This document shows, in pieces, positions 43,683 through 52,925 of a stretch of 64,000 nucleotides of DNA. The position numbers and the translations under genes are program-made. A model generated the notes under the pieces. It made no database searches, was not told the origin of the DNA, and saw only the letters and a list, made by a program, of their open reading frames with translations. This DNA is from Glycomyces arizonensis DSM 44726 (GTDB lineage: Bacteria; Actinomycetota; Actinomycetes; Mycobacteriales; Micromonosporaceae): positions 1 to 64,000 of the forward strand of contig NZ_AXWO01000030.1 in the NCBI RefSeq assembly GCF_000482705.1, written 5' to 3'. How positions within the stretch are numbered: the stretch's first letter is position 1; every line of letters starts with the position of its first letter.

Positions 43683-44363
43683 ATGAACCTGTTCGGCAAG
43701 GGCGACGACGCCGCCGAGGAGGCCGTGGCCGTCATCGGCCTCGGCCGCTTCGGCACCGCCGTCGCCGAATCCCTCACCCGCCTGGGCCATGAGGTCCTCG
43801 CCGTCGACGAGCGCCCCGACATCGTCCAGCGCGCTTCGGACTCCCTGACCCACGTCGTGCAGGCCGACTCGACCGACTCGGCCGTCCTCACCCAGCTGGG
43901 CGTGGGCGAGTTCGACCACGTCGTGGTCGCCATCGGCACCGACATCGAGGCGAGCGTGCTGACCGTCCTGGCCTGCGAAGAGGCCGGGGTCCGCGAGATC
44001 TGGGCCAAGGCCATCAACGCCAAGCACGGCCAGATCCTCCACCGCACCGGCGCCCACCACGTCGTCTACCCCGAGGCCGCCATGGGCGAGCGGGTCGCGC
44101 ACCTGGTGAGCGGCAAGATGATGGACTTCATCGAGTTCGACGACGGCTTCGCGATCGTCAAGACCCGGGCGCCCGCCGAGGCGGTCGACAAGCCGCTGGG
44201 CCAGTCGAAGCTCCGCTCGAAGTGGGGCGTGACCGTCGTCGGCGTCAAGAAGACCGGCGAGGACTTCACCTACGCCACGCCCGAGACCGTCATCCTCGCC
44301 GGGGACACCCTCATCGTCTCGGGCAGCACCGAGAAGGTCGAGGCGTTCGCCTCCACCACCTGA
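43683..44363 (+). CDS. potassium uptake regulatory subunit, RCK (TrkA/KtrA) family
   Basis: A 226-residue cytoplasmic regulator of a K+ channel. An N-terminal Rossmann RCK_N domain has GLGRFGTAVAESL and the acidic end of beta 2 in VLAVDERPD for NAD or ATP/ADP binding. An RCK_C (TrkA_C) domain follows from about residue 140 (DDGFAIVKTRAPAEAVDKPLGQSKL). It is the single-RCK length of KtrA/CeoB-type proteins. ATG follows GAGGA. The channel gene begins 1 nt after its stop, so the two subunits are produced together. Confidence 0.92.
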   Translation: MNLFGKGDDAAEEAVAVIGLGRFGTAVAESLTRLGHEVLAVDERPDIVQRASDSLTHVVQADSTDSAVLTQLGVGEFDHVVVAIGTDIEASVLTVLACEEAGVREIWAKAINAKHGQILHRTGAHHVVYPEAAMGERVAHLVSGKMMDFIEFDDGFAIVKTRAPAEAVDKPLGQSKLRSKWGVTVVGVKKTGEDFTYATPETVILAGDTLIVSGSTEKVEAFASTT

Positions 44364-44364
44364 C

Positions 44365-45714
44365 ATGCTCACCCGCTTCCAGAAGTTCACGCGGCACCCG
44401 ATCCGCCTGGTCCCGTTCGCCTTCGCGGTCTTCATCGCCGTGGTCACGGTGCTGCTCATGCTGCCCATCGCGCGGCAGGGGGCGGGGCGCGCGAACTTCA
44501 CCGAAGCGCTGTTCACCGCGACCTCGGCGATCACCGTCACCGGCCTGAGCACGGTCGACATCCCCTCCTACTGGACCGGCTTCGGCCAGGTGGTGCTCCT
44601 GTTCGCCATGCAGGTCGGCGGCATCGGCATCATGACCAGCACCGCGTTCCTCGGCCTGCTGGTGAGCAACAAGCTGGGCCTGCGCAGCAAGCTGGTGACG
44701 CAGGCCGAGCTCAACCCCACCCTCAACCTCGGCGACCTGCGCTCGATCATCCTCAAGACGTTCGCGATCGCCGCGGTCGTCGAGGCGGCGGTCAGCCTCA
44801 TGCTCGCCGCGCGGTTCTACTTCGGATACGGCTTCGGCGGCGCCTCGGCGCTGTGGCAGGGCCTGTTCCACGGTGTCAGCTCCTTCAACAACGCCGGGAT
44901 CAGCCTGTTCAGCGACTCGCTCATGGGCTTTCGCACCGACTGGCTCATCTGCGGGCCGTCCATGGCCGCCGCGATCATCGGCAGCCTCGGCATGCCGGTC
45001 CTGTTCGAGCTCACCCGGCGCGGCTGGGGGCGGCGGAAGTGGAGCCTGCACACCAAGATGACCCTGACCGGCACGGCGATCCTGTTCGTCGGCGGCTGGA
45101 TCGTCTTCCTGGTGTTCGAGTGGTCCAACCCCGGCACCATCGGGCCGCTCGCCTGGTACGACAAGCTGCTGCCCGCCCTGTTCCACTCCACCGCGCTGCG
45201 CACCAGCGGGCTCAACTCCATCGACGTCGGCGCCCTGCACGAGCAGTCGCTGATGGTGTCGGTGGTGCTCATGTTCATCGGCGGCGGCGCCGCGGGCACC
45301 GCCGGCGGCATCAAGGTCACCACGTTCTTCGTGCTGCTGTGGGTGATCTGGGCCGAGGTCCGCGCCGAACCGGACGTCACGGCGTTCCGCAAGCGGCTCA
45401 GCCCCCAGGTGGTCCGCCAGGCGCTCACCGTCGCGCTGGTCTACGTCGCGTTCAACGCCGCGGCCGTGGTCCTCATGGAGATATTCGAGCCGCAGCTGCT
45501 GCTGGAGGAGATCATGTACGAGGTGACGTCGGCGGCCGGGACGGTCGGCCAGTCGACCGGCGTCACGCCGCTGCTCAGCGAGCCGTCGCTGTACCTGCTC
45601 ATACTCCTCATGTACGGCGGCAGGATCGGCCCGGTGCTGTTGGCGACGTCCCTCGCCATGCGCACTCGGCAGCGGCTGTACCGTTACCCCGAAGGCCGTC
45701 CCCTCGTCGGCTGA
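44365..45714 (+). CDS. potassium uptake channel, TrkH/KtrB family
   Basis: A 449-residue integral membrane protein with repeated membrane-pore-membrane units. Recognisable filter regions are TSAITVTGLSTVD, VSSFNNAGISLFSD, STALRTSGLNSIDVG and the last in TVGQSTGVTP, each with the single glycine of the family. It transports K+ (with Na+ in some homologues) under control of the RCK protein upstream. GGGAAGTAGGIKVTTF is the gating loop of KtrB-type channels. Length and lack of long loops favour KtrB over TrkH. With the adjacent ectoine transporter operon it suggests a local group of osmotic-stress functions. Confidence 0.92.
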   Translation: MLTRFQKFTRHPIRLVPFAFAVFIAVVTVLLMLPIARQGAGRANFTEALFTATSAITVTGLSTVDIPSYWTGFGQVVLLFAMQVGGIGIMTSTAFLGLLVSNKLGLRSKLVTQAELNPTLNLGDLRSIILKTFAIAAVVEAAVSLMLAARFYFGYGFGGASALWQGLFHGVSSFNNAGISLFSDSLMGFRTDWLICGPSMAAAIIGSLGMPVLFELTRRGWGRRKWSLHTKMTLTGTAILFVGGWIVFLVFEWSNPGTIGPLAWYDKLLPALFHSTALRTSGLNSIDVGALHEQSLMVSVVLMFIGGGAAGTAGGIKVTTFFVLLWVIWAEVRAEPDVTAFRKRLSPQVVRQALTVALVYVAFNAAAVVLMEIFEPQLLLEEIMYEVTSAAGTVGQSTGVTPLLSEPSLYLLILLMYGGRIGPVLLATSLAMRTRQRLYRYPEGRPLVG

Positions 45715-45806
45715 TCCACCCCTGCCCGACGCCGTACCGCCACTACAAGCGAAGATAGTCACAGCCTTACCGCAGTGCGGTTCGTCGCCCAGAAAGGACT
45801 CCCCCG

Positions 45807-48224
45807 ATGTCCCGTAAAGCCCGGCAACGCACCAGCCGTCTCCCGATCCGGATGCAGCTCATGCTGCCGATCGCGGCCGCGCTGATGGGCATGCTGGTGC
45901 TCGGGCTGTTCCACACCGTGCACGTGTGGGGCGGGTACCAGGACGCCACCGACGCCGCTGTGCTCGCCGACCTCGCCGAATCGGTCGCCGACGTCCTCGA
46001 CGGCCACCAGAACGAGGGCGGCCCGGTCCTGGAGGCGGTCCTGACCGGCTCGACCGACCAGATCGACATCGAGCGGCTGCGGGCCACGACCGATGCGGCC
46101 GTCCTCGAACTCCAGGACGCCGCGCAGGTCGCGGTCGAACGGTTCCCGACCCTGAAGAACAAGCTCGACGGGCTGCTCGACCAGGTCGGGCAGCTGGACA
46201 CGGCCCGCGCCGGCATGGACGGCCTGGCCTCCGGCGAGCTGACCTTCACCGACTCGGAGGTCACCGAGGCGTTCACCATCTACCAGCGCATGGCCAACAG
46301 CCTGGTCAGCCTCGCGTCCCGACTGCCCGCGATGGTCGACGACGCCGAGATCTCGGCCAACCTCGACTCGCTGGCCTCCGCGCTCCAGGCCGGGCGGCTC
46401 GCCGCCGAGATCCAGTTCCGCGTCACCTCCGACCTGACGCTCCTGGCCGCCGAGGACGCGGTCCTGGTCGACCGCGAGGCCCTCGCCTACGCCGCCAGGC
46501 TCTCGGGCTCCTACGACCGGCAGATCATCGACTTCCAGACGAGCGCCTCGCCCGAGGTCAGCGACGCCTACGAGGAGGCGATGGGCTCCGAGGCCGCCGC
46601 GCTCGCCCGCGAGGCCTTCGCGATCTACCTCAACGGCGACATCCCCGAGGTGAGCGCCACCGAGTTCTCGGCCGCCCAGGGCGGGGTCGTCGAGGCGCTG
46701 CACCGGACGCAGGACGCGGCCCTGGAGGTCCTCATCCGCGACGTCGAGAACCTGCGCTCCTCCTCGACGCGGACGCTGCTGACCACGTTCGCGCTCATCA
46801 TCGTGCTGGCGCTGACGGCGATCATCTCCGCGGCCATGCTCGCCCGCCGCATCAGCCTGCGCGTCGACGGCGTCCGCGAGGCCACGCTGACCGCCGCCTA
46901 CGACACGCTGCCCAAGACCGTCGCCGCCGTCTCCCAGGCCTCCAATGCCGACGAGGTGGACCGGCTGCTCCAGGCCGCCAAGCGGCAGACCGTGATCGCC
47001 ACCGACGCCCGCTACTCCGACGAGCTCGACAGTCTCGCCGAGGCGTTCAGCGCCGCCCACCACCAGGCGCTGCGCCAGACCGCGAACCAGGCGCTGCTGC
47101 GCATCGACGTCGAGGCGATGATGAAGACGCTCGCGCGGCGCGGCCAGAGCCTCATCCGCCGCCAGCAGCAGGTCATGGAGTCGCTGGTGGACGACTCGCC
47201 CGGGGAGGTCCCCGCCGAGTGGCGCAGCGTCTACCACCTGCTCAGCCGCATGCGGCGCAACGAGGAGAACCTGCTGCTGCTGGCCGGCGGCGATCCGCAG
47301 CGGCGCTACAACCACCCGGTCGGCATCGAGACGATCATCCGCGACGCGGTCTCCGAGATCGAGGGCGCCGGGCGCGTCATCGTCGAGAACCAGGTGTCGG
47401 CGCGGCTGGAGACCACGCCCGCGGGCGACGTCGTCCGCATCCTCGCCGAGCTGCTCGACAACGCCGCCTCCTATTCCCCGCCCACGCAGCAGGTGCGGGT
47501 CACCTCCCGCCGGTCGGGCTCGGAGATCGTCATCTCCATCGCCGACGACGGCATCGGCCTCAACCCCGAGCAGATGTCGGCGATCAACCGGCGCCTGGCC
47601 GAGCCGACCCAGCTCAACTCCGAGCTGACGGCCACCATGGGCCTCCTGGTCGTCGGGCGGCTCGCCGCCGAGCACGCCGTCAGCGTCCAGCTGCACTCCA
47701 CGATGGGCAAGGGCACGCTCGCCCTGGTCCGCATCCCCGCCTCGGCGCACGCCGAGTCCGCCTCCGGGCTGGACCCGCTCGGCCCGGGCGACTCCTCGGC
47801 CCGCATCGCCCTGTCGGCGCACGCCGCGAACCTGCCGATGACCGGCACCGGTTCGGACGCGGCCGCCGAGGGCGCCGCCGAGCTGATCGTGCCCCGGGCG
47901 CGCAAGGCGGGAGTGACGCCCGAACCACGGCCGGTAGCTGGGCAGACGCACGGCTCGGCCGACGGGTCCGATCCCACTGCGGGACCCGGTTCGGAGTCGG
48001 TGGATGTTACCTTCAGGAAGGTGAACAGAGCACTCGAAACCACCGGAGGTCCGAACGGCACGGAACTGCCGCGGCGGGCGCCGGGGACCCGGCTCCTGCC
48101 TGGAGCGGTCCCGGGTGTCAAGCCCGGTTCCGGTGGCGTCGACCTCGACCCTGCCGAGATCCGCGACCGCCTGACCGGATTCGCCTCCGGCATCGCGGCG
48201 GCCTCGGAACACGAACAGCGATAA
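45807..48224 (+). CDS. conservon-type sensor histidine kinase (CvnA-like)
   Basis: An 805-residue membrane sensor kinase. Two membrane helices (about 19-39 and 325-347) enclose a ~285-residue extracellular helical domain of the nitrate/nitrite-sensing (NIT) type. A HAMP-like linker and a dimerisation region follow, with VYHLLSRMRRNEENLLLLAGGDP, the block conserved in actinobacterial conservon kinases. The HATPase domain has N-box ELLDNAASYSPPTQ (~550) and G-box DDGIGL. The last ~180 residues are disordered, rich in Pro, Gly and Ser, as in CvnA proteins. The only candidate phospho-acceptor is His in YHLLSRM. ATG follows AAAGGA. The Roadblock gene is next. Confidence 0.9.
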   Translation: MSRKARQRTSRLPIRMQLMLPIAAALMGMLVLGLFHTVHVWGGYQDATDAAVLADLAESVADVLDGHQNEGGPVLEAVLTGSTDQIDIERLRATTDAAVLELQDAAQVAVERFPTLKNKLDGLLDQVGQLDTARAGMDGLASGELTFTDSEVTEAFTIYQRMANSLVSLASRLPAMVDDAEISANLDSLASALQAGRLAAEIQFRVTSDLTLLAAEDAVLVDREALAYAARLSGSYDRQIIDFQTSASPEVSDAYEEAMGSEAAALAREAFAIYLNGDIPEVSATEFSAAQGGVVEALHRTQDAALEVLIRDVENLRSSSTRTLLTTFALIIVLALTAIISAAMLARRISLRVDGVREATLTAAYDTLPKTVAAVSQASNADEVDRLLQAAKRQTVIATDARYSDELDSLAEAFSAAHHQALRQTANQALLRIDVEAMMKTLARRGQSLIRRQQQVMESLVDDSPGEVPAEWRSVYHLLSRMRRNEENLLLLAGGDPQRRYNHPVGIETIIRDAVSEIEGAGRVIVENQVSARLETTPAGDVVRILAELLDNAASYSPPTQQVRVTSRRSGSEIVISIADDGIGLNPEQMSAINRRLAEPTQLNSELTATMGLLVVGRLAAEHAVSVQLHSTMGKGTLALVRIPASAHAESASGLDPLGPGDSSARIALSAHAANLPMTGTGSDAAAEGAAELIVPRARKAGVTPEPRPVAGQTHGSADGSDPTAGPGSESVDVTFRKVNRALETTGGPNGTELPRRAPGTRLLPGAVPGVKPGSGGVDLDPAEIRDRLTGFASGIAAASEHEQR

Positions 48225-48244
48225 TTTCAGTAGAAAGCAGCGAG

Positions 48245-48643
48245 ATGGATACCAAGGACAACACGGTCGGTGAACTCGACTGGCTCCTCACCTCCTTCGT
48301 GGAGAAGGTGCCGGACGTCTCCGAAGCCCTGACCGTCTCCGTCGACGGGCTCGCCCTCGCGGCGTCGCAGGGCCTGTCCACCGACCGCGCCGACCAGCTC
48401 GCCGCCATCACCTCCGGGCTCGCCAGCCTGACCACGGGGGCGGCGAAGGTCCTCAACGCGGGCCGGATCCGCCAGTCGGTGATCGACATGGACGAGGGCG
48501 TCCTGCTGCTCATGGCCGTCGGCGACCGCGCCCAGGTGGCCGTGCTCGCCAACGCCGGGTGCGACCTCGGCCAGGTCGGCTACGAGACCGCGCTGCTCGT
48601 CAAGCGGGTCTACGCCGCGCTGGAGCCCGACGCCCGCAGCTGA
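48245..48643 (+). CDS. Roadblock/LC7 domain protein (CvnB-like)
   Basis: A 132-residue Roadblock/LC7 protein ([61 protein letters not shown]). In actinobacterial conservons this small protein works with a sensor kinase, a DUF742 protein and a Ras-like GTPase (CvnA-D) as a membrane-associated switch. Here it follows the kinase by 20 nt, but neither the DUF742 gene nor the GTPase gene follows; the next gene is cytochrome oxidase. ATG at 48245 has only a modest ribosome binding site. Confidence 0.9.
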   Translation: MDTKDNTVGELDWLLTSFVEKVPDVSEALTVSVDGLALAASQGLSTDRADQLAAITSGLASLTTGAAKVLNAGRIRQSVIDMDEGVLLLMAVGDRAQVAVLANAGCDLGQVGYETALLVKRVYAALEPDARS

Positions 48644-48881
48644 CGCCCGGCGGGGGCGCCGTCCCCGCGGACGTGTAGGAGATTGCTCACGGACCGGTGC
48701 CGACCGGCCCGGTCCGACGCGAGCCCGCCCTCCGGTGCGGGGGTGCGAGAGGCGATCGACCTGCGATAACCACCGAACGCGCACGCCCTGCCACGCCGCT
48801 TCGCTCTTCCCCCTCCGCAGCGGAGCCGGATCGGGGGGTTATCCTGCGTTCGCTACCTGGAAAGAATCTGGAGGCCCACAG

Positions 48882-50558
48882 GTGACCACGGTTGAGCCAA
48901 AGGTCGAACCAACGCCTATCGTCGCGCGCCCCTGGCCGGTGCGCCGCGAACCGAGGGGCTCCTGGCTCGCCCGGACCCTGCGCACCACCGACGCCAAGCA
49001 GATCGGCCTGCTGTACTTCATCACGTCGATGGCGTTCTTCGGCATCGGCGGCGTATTGGCCCTGCTGATCCGCGCCGAGCTGTTCCGCCCCGGCCTGCAG
49101 ATCGTCTCCTCCGAGCAGTACAACCAGCTGTTCACGATGCACGGCACGATCATGCTGCTCATGTTCGCCACGCCGATCGTGTTCGCCTTCGGCAACTACC
49201 TGGTGCCGCTGCAGATCGGCGCGCCGGACGTCGCGTTCCCGCGGCTGAACGCCTACGCCTACTGGCTGTACCTGTTCGGCTCCACGCTCGCCGTCGCCGG
49301 CTTCATCACGCCCGGCGGCGCGGCGGCCTTCGGCTGGTTCGCCTACCAGCCGCTGTCGAACGCGGTGAACTCCCCCGGGATCGGCGCCGACATGTGGTTC
49401 GTCGGCCTGACCATCTCGGGTCTGGGCACCATCCTCGGCGCGGTCAACATGACGACCACGATCGTGACGATGCGGGCCCCGGGCATGGTCATGTTCCGGA
49501 TGCCGATCTTCACCTGGAACATCCTCATCACGAGCCTGCTCATGCTCCTGGTGTTCCCGATCCTGGCCGCCGCGCTCCTCGCCGTGGTCGCCGACCGGCA
49601 GCTGGGCGCGCACGTGTTCGACGTCGAGACCGGCGGCGCGATCCTGTGGCAGCACCTGTTCTGGTTCTTCGGGCACCCGGAGGTCTACATCGTGGCGCTG
49701 CCGTTCTTCGGCATCGTCTCCGAGATCTTCCCGGTCTTCAGCCGCAAGCCCATCTTCGGCTACAAGACGCTGGTGGCGGCCACGCTGGCGATCGCGGGCC
49801 TGTCGATGGCGGTGTGGGCCCACCACATGTACGCCACCGGCGCGGTCATGCTGCCGTTCTTCTCGCTGATGACGTTCCTGATCGCCGTGCCCACCGGCGT
49901 CAAGTTCTTCAACTGGATCGGCACCATGTGGAAGGGGCAGCTGACCTTCGAGGCGCCGATGCTGTTCAGCATCGGGTTCCTGGTGACGTTCCTCCTGGGC
50001 GGCCTGTCGGGCATCCTGCTGGCCAGCCCGCCGATCGACTTCCACGTCTCGGACTCCTACTTCGTGGTGGCGCACTTCCACTACGTCCTGTTCGGCACGA
50101 TCGTGTTCGCGGTCTTCGCCGGGATCTACTTCTGGTTCCCGAAGGTCGCCGGGCGCATGTACGACGAGCGGCTCGCCAAGATCCACTTCTGGCTGACGTT
50201 CATCGGCTTCCACACCACGTTCCTGGTGCAGCACTGGCTGGGCAACGAGGGCATGCCGCGCCGGTACGCGGACTACCTGGAGTCGGACGGGTTCACGACC
50301 CTGAACATGGTCTCGACGATCGGCGCGTTCATCCTGGGCCTGTCGACGCTGCCGTTCGTGTGGAACATGTTCAAGTCCTGGAAGTCCGGCCGCCTGGTCG
50401 AGACGAACGACCCGTGGGGCTACGGCGCCTCGCTGGAGTGGGCCACGAGCTGCCCGCCGCCGCTGCGCAACTTCGACCGGATCCCGCGCATCCGCTCCGA
50501 GCGGCCCGTCTTCGACGAGAAGTGGGGCCACCTGGTCAAGGAGACCAAGGGGCATTAA
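48882..50558 (+). CDS. ctaD: cytochrome c oxidase subunit I
   Basis: A 558-residue aa3-type oxidase subunit I of the respiratory chain, with about twelve membrane helices. Haem and copper ligands are visible: His in [12 protein letters not shown] (haem a), the Cu-B/Tyr crosslink motif [14 protein letters not shown], the Cu-B pair WAHHMYATG, and His-Phe-His in [10 protein letters not shown] (haem a3 and haem a). GTG at 48882 follows GGAGG; the frame extends back to 48735 without family similarity. It stands alone here, as is common in actinobacteria where subunit II/III and cytochrome bc genes lie elsewhere. A strong terminator follows. Confidence 0.97.
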   Translation: MTTVEPKVEPTPIVARPWPVRREPRGSWLARTLRTTDAKQIGLLYFITSMAFFGIGGVLALLIRAELFRPGLQIVSSEQYNQLFTMHGTIMLLMFATPIVFAFGNYLVPLQIGAPDVAFPRLNAYAYWLYLFGSTLAVAGFITPGGAAAFGWFAYQPLSNAVNSPGIGADMWFVGLTISGLGTILGAVNMTTTIVTMRAPGMVMFRMPIFTWNILITSLLMLLVFPILAAALLAVVADRQLGAHVFDVETGGAILWQHLFWFFGHPEVYIVALPFFGIVSEIFPVFSRKPIFGYKTLVAATLAIAGLSMAVWAHHMYATGAVMLPFFSLMTFLIAVPTGVKFFNWIGTMWKGQLTFEAPMLFSIGFLVTFLLGGLSGILLASPPIDFHVSDSYFVVAHFHYVLFGTIVFAVFAGIYFWFPKVAGRMYDERLAKIHFWLTFIGFHTTFLVQHWLGNEGMPRRYADYLESDGFTTLNMVSTIGAFILGLSTLPFVWNMFKSWKSGRLVETNDPWGYGASLEWATSCPPPLRNFDRIPRIRSERPVFDEKWGHLVKETKGH

Positions 50559-50568
50559 AAGCACGCGG

Positions 50569-50602
50569 AAAGGGCCCGGGGAGCGAACTCCCCGGGCCCT
50601 TT
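50569..50602 (+). terminator. ctaD terminator
   Basis: A 15-bp perfect stem (AAAGGGCCCGGGGAG with its complement) with a CGAA loop begins 10 nt after the ctaD stop and ends in TTT. Confidence 0.92.
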
Positions 50603-50615
50603 TCAGGTCCCACCC

Positions 50616-50645
50616 CTGACACACGCTTACCCCGCTCGCTAGGCT
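50616..50645 (+). promoter_or_regulatory. pncA promoter, leaderless transcript
   Basis: CTGACA (50616-50621), an 18-nt spacer and TAGGCT (50640-50645) end 6 nt before the pncA ATG, and no ribosome binding site is present. The predicted transcription start coincides with the start codon. Confidence 0.65.
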
Positions 50646-50651
50646 TTAAAC

Positions 50652-51206
50652 ATGAGCAGGGCATTGATCGTCGTGGACGTCCAGAACGACTTCTGTGAGG
50701 GCGGTTCGCTGGCCGTCGCGGGCGGGGCCGCGGTGGCGCGCGGCGTCACCGACCTCATCGGCGCCGAAGGGGACCGGTGGGACCACGTCGTGGCCACCCG
50801 CGACTGGCACATCGACCCGGGCCTGCACTTCTCGGCCGAGCCGGACTTCCGCGACTCGTGGCCGCCGCACTGCGTGGTCGGCACGCCGGGCTCGCACTTC
50901 CACCCCGACTTCGACCACTCGGTGGCCGAGGCCGTGTTCGACAAGGGCGCCTACGAGGCGGCCTACTCCGGCTTCGAGGGCTCCAGCGGCGAGACGGGCC
51001 TGGCCGAGTGGCTGCGCGAGCGCGGCGTGGACGCGGTCGACGTCGTCGGCATCGCCACCGACCACTGCGTGAGGGCCACGGCCCTGGACGCGGCCCGCGA
51101 GGGCTTCGCCACGACGGTCCTGCTCGACTACACGGCGGCCGTGGCCGAGGAGACGAGGACCGCGGCCCTCGCCGAGCTCGAGGAAGCGGGCGTCACGATC
51201 CGCTAG
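50652..51206 (+). CDS. pncA: nicotinamidase (isochorismatase family)
   Basis: A 184-residue hydrolase converting nicotinamide to nicotinate for NAD+ salvage. The catalytic triad is Asp in VVDVQNDF, Lys in VFDKGAYEAAYSGF and Cys in GIATDHCVRATALDA. The metal site is in DWHIDPGLHF. Length and motifs match PncA rather than general isochorismatases. The ATG at 50652 lies directly behind a promoter, so the mRNA is probably leaderless. A small convergent gene overlaps its 3' end by 14 nt. Confidence 0.93.
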   Translation: MSRALIVVDVQNDFCEGGSLAVAGGAAVARGVTDLIGAEGDRWDHVVATRDWHIDPGLHFSAEPDFRDSWPPHCVVGTPGSHFHPDFDHSVAEAVFDKGAYEAAYSGFEGSSGETGLAEWLRERGVDAVDVVGIATDHCVRATALDAAREGFATTVLLDYTAAVAEETRTAALAELEEAGVTIR

Positions 51207-51351
51207 GCGCCTCCGCTCGCCGCATCCGCCAGCGCCGGTGTTCGGACAGCAGCGAGCCCAGCACCTCGTTGAGCGTCGCCCCTCGGTACTCGGACTCCGC
51301 CGACCGGGCGAGCGCATCGCGGTTCGCCCTGGACACCCGCATCGTGATCAT
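51193..51351 (-). CDS. small ribbon-helix-helix/antitoxin-like protein
   Basis: A 52-residue basic protein (MITMRVSRANRDALARSAES, then GATLNEVLGSLLSEHRRW). A short strand followed by two helices suggests a ribbon-helix-helix DNA-binding protein of the antitoxin type. ATG at 51351 has only a weak ribosome binding site, and the frame is open to 51540, so the start is uncertain. No toxin gene is adjacent on its strand. It lies 180 nt from, and divergent to, the vapBC pair. It may be a solitary or decayed antitoxin. Confidence 0.5.
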   Translation of the reverse strand: MITMRVSRANRDALARSAESEYRGATLNEVLGSLLSEHRRWRMRRAEAPSGS

Positions 51352-51472
51352 CGCTTCGTCTGCGCCATATCCCCGGGATCCCGGCTTGAAGAGCGAATTT
51401 CGGGTGTCGCGGCGCGTGTCGCTCGGGTTTTCCCGCCGCTTCGGCGGCACGACACGCGCGACACGCCGGTCG

Positions 51473-51487
51473 CATATCCCGCATATG
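51473..51487. promoter_or_regulatory. possible vapBC operator
   Basis: CATAT-CCCGC-ATATG, an inverted repeat with a 5-nt centre, lies just upstream of a TAGTGT -10-like hexamer (51503-51508) and the antitoxin gene. Antitoxins of this type usually bind such repeats to repress their own operon. Confidence 0.45.
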
Positions 51488-51533
51488 TACCATCGGAATC
51501 GGTAGTGTCCGGGGCATGCCATTGGAGAGCACG

Positions 51534-51770
51534 ATGTCAAAGAACCTGCAGGTCCGCGATCTCGACGAGGAAGTCGTCGCCGAACTCAAGGCGCGCGCCG
51601 CGCGCGCCCGCCAGTCCCTGTCCACCTATGCCGGTGAAATCCTCACCGAAGCGGTTTCCCGGCCTTCTCCCGACGAACTTCTCGAGCGGATAAAGGCGCT
51701 TCGCGAACTCGGAGGAGGCGCTACTCACGAGCAGGTGATCGAAGCGGTGCGCAAGGCGCGCGAATCGTGA
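51534..51770 (+). CDS. vapB: VapB/FitA-type ribbon-helix-helix antitoxin
   Basis: A 78-residue antitoxin. The N terminus KNLQVRDLDEEVVAELKARA followed by RQSLSTYAGEILTEAV is the FitA-like ribbon-helix-helix fold. The C-terminal part (ERIKALRELGGGATHEQVIEAVRKARES) would wrap around and inhibit the toxin. ATG at 51534 follows GGAG at 8 nt; ATG at 51516 is an alternative. Its TGA overlaps the GTG of the PIN toxin gene, giving coupled translation. Confidence 0.85.
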   Translation: MSKNLQVRDLDEEVVAELKARAARARQSLSTYAGEILTEAVSRPSPDELLERIKALRELGGGATHEQVIEAVRKARES

Positions 51771-52150
51771 TCGTCCTCGACAATTCAGCCTTGGTCGACG
51801 CGCTCACGGTCGATTCCGCATCCGAAGCGCTCCTTGACGAACTGGTCGGCCAAGACCTGCACATCCCCCATCTCCTCGACTACGAGTTCACCCATGCGCT
51901 CCGGGGCATGGTGCTCGGGCGGCAGATCATTCCGAGTCGGGCCGAGGGGGCGTTCATCATCAAGGCGGACATGCAGTTCACTCGCTATCCGGCTTCGGTC
52001 ACCGGCCCGCGAGCCTGGACGCTGCGCGACAACTTCACCGCGTATGACGCCAGCTACGTCGCGTTGGCCGAGTATCTCGACTGCCCTCTGGTGACGACCG
52101 ACGGCAAGATGAAGCGGGGAGCGAGGACCATCGAGGTCCGCTTGTATTGA
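51767..52150 (+). CDS. vapC: PIN-domain ribonuclease toxin, VapC type
   Basis: A 127-residue PIN-domain toxin with the acidic metal-binding residues in IVLDNSALVDAL (first Asp), LLDYEFTHAL (Glu), YDASYVALAEYLD (Asp) and TTDGKMKRG (last Asp). VapC toxins cleave tRNA or rRNA until neutralised by VapB. The GTG start overlaps the antitoxin stop. All catalytic positions are present, so the toxin looks active. Confidence 0.9.
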   Translation: MIVLDNSALVDALTVDSASEALLDELVGQDLHIPHLLDYEFTHALRGMVLGRQIIPSRAEGAFIIKADMQFTRYPASVTGPRAWTLRDNFTAYDASYVALAEYLDCPLVTTDGKMKRGARTIEVRLY

Positions 52151-52157
52151 GCGGGCG

Positions 52158-52925
52158 CTACTTGCCGTAGCGGCGGCTGCGGGTGGCGAAGGAGCGGACG
52201 GCGCGCAGGAAGTCGACGCGGCGGAAGTCCGGCCAGTTCGAGTCGCAGAAGTAGAACTCCGAGTACGCCGACTGCCACAGCAGGAATCCCGACAGCCGCT
52301 GCTCCCCCGACGTGCGGATCACCAGGTCGGGGTCTGGTTGGCCGGTCATGTAGAGGTGGCTGGCGATGGCCTCGGCGTCGACGGCCTCGGCGGCCTGCTC
52401 CAGGCTGAGCCCGGCCTCGGCGTGTTCGAGCAGGAGCGAGCGGACCGCGTCGGCGATCTCCCGCTGCCCGCCGTAGCAGACCGCGAGGTTCACGCGGACG
52501 CCGCGCTTGTCGGCGGTGCGCTGCTGGGCGTCCTTGAGTCTCGCCTGGTGCTCGGGCGGGAGCAGGTCGAGCGCGCCGACCATCCGCAGCTGCCAGCGCT
52601 GCGCGGGCTCGGCCAGTTCCGCGGCGAGGTCGCCGATGATGTCGAGCAGCGGGTCGAGCTGGTCGGCCGGCCGCGAGAGGTTCTCGGTGGACAGCAGCCA
52701 GATGGTCACGTGCCCGACGCCGAGCTCCTCGCACCAGGACAGGAACCGCTCGATGTGCTTGGCCCCGGCCCGGTGGCCGTCGTTGGGGTCGGTCAGGCCC
52801 ATGTCGCGCGCCCATCGGCGGTTGCCGTCGACCATGACGCCGATGTGTCTGGGCAGCGGCCTGCCCGCCAGCTCGTTCGCGAGCCGGCGCTCGTAGATGC
52901 GGTAAAGCAGGTTTGCGATCGCCAC
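52158..52925 (-). CDS. isoprenyl (cis-prenyl) transferase
   Basis: A 255-residue Z-prenyl diphosphate synthase of the UppS family. The N-terminal motif HIGVMVDGNRRWAR contains the catalytic Asp and the diphosphate-binding region; further signature blocks are TIWLLSTENLSRP, VNLAVCYGGQREIADA, and DLVIRTSGEQRLSGFLLWQSAYSEFYF with WPDF. It makes polyprenyl diphosphates for cell-wall carriers; length and the 'NRRWAR' form resemble short-chain mycobacterial Rv1086-type enzymes as much as UppS, so chain length is uncertain. GTG at 52925 lies 8 nt after TACAAT, a good -10 box, and lacks a ribosome binding site; the frame opens to 52976. It is convergent with vapC. Confidence 0.92.
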   Translation of the reverse strand: MAIANLLYRIYERRLANELAGRPLPRHIGVMVDGNRRWARDMGLTDPNDGHRAGAKHIERFLSWCEELGVGHVTIWLLSTENLSRPADQLDPLLDIIGDLAAELAEPAQRWQLRMVGALDLLPPEHQARLKDAQQRTADKRGVRVNLAVCYGGQREIADAVRSLLLEHAEAGLSLEQAAEAVDAEAIASHLYMTGQPDPDLVIRTSGEQRLSGFLLWQSAYSEFYFCDSNWPDFRRVDFLRAVRSFATRSRRYGK

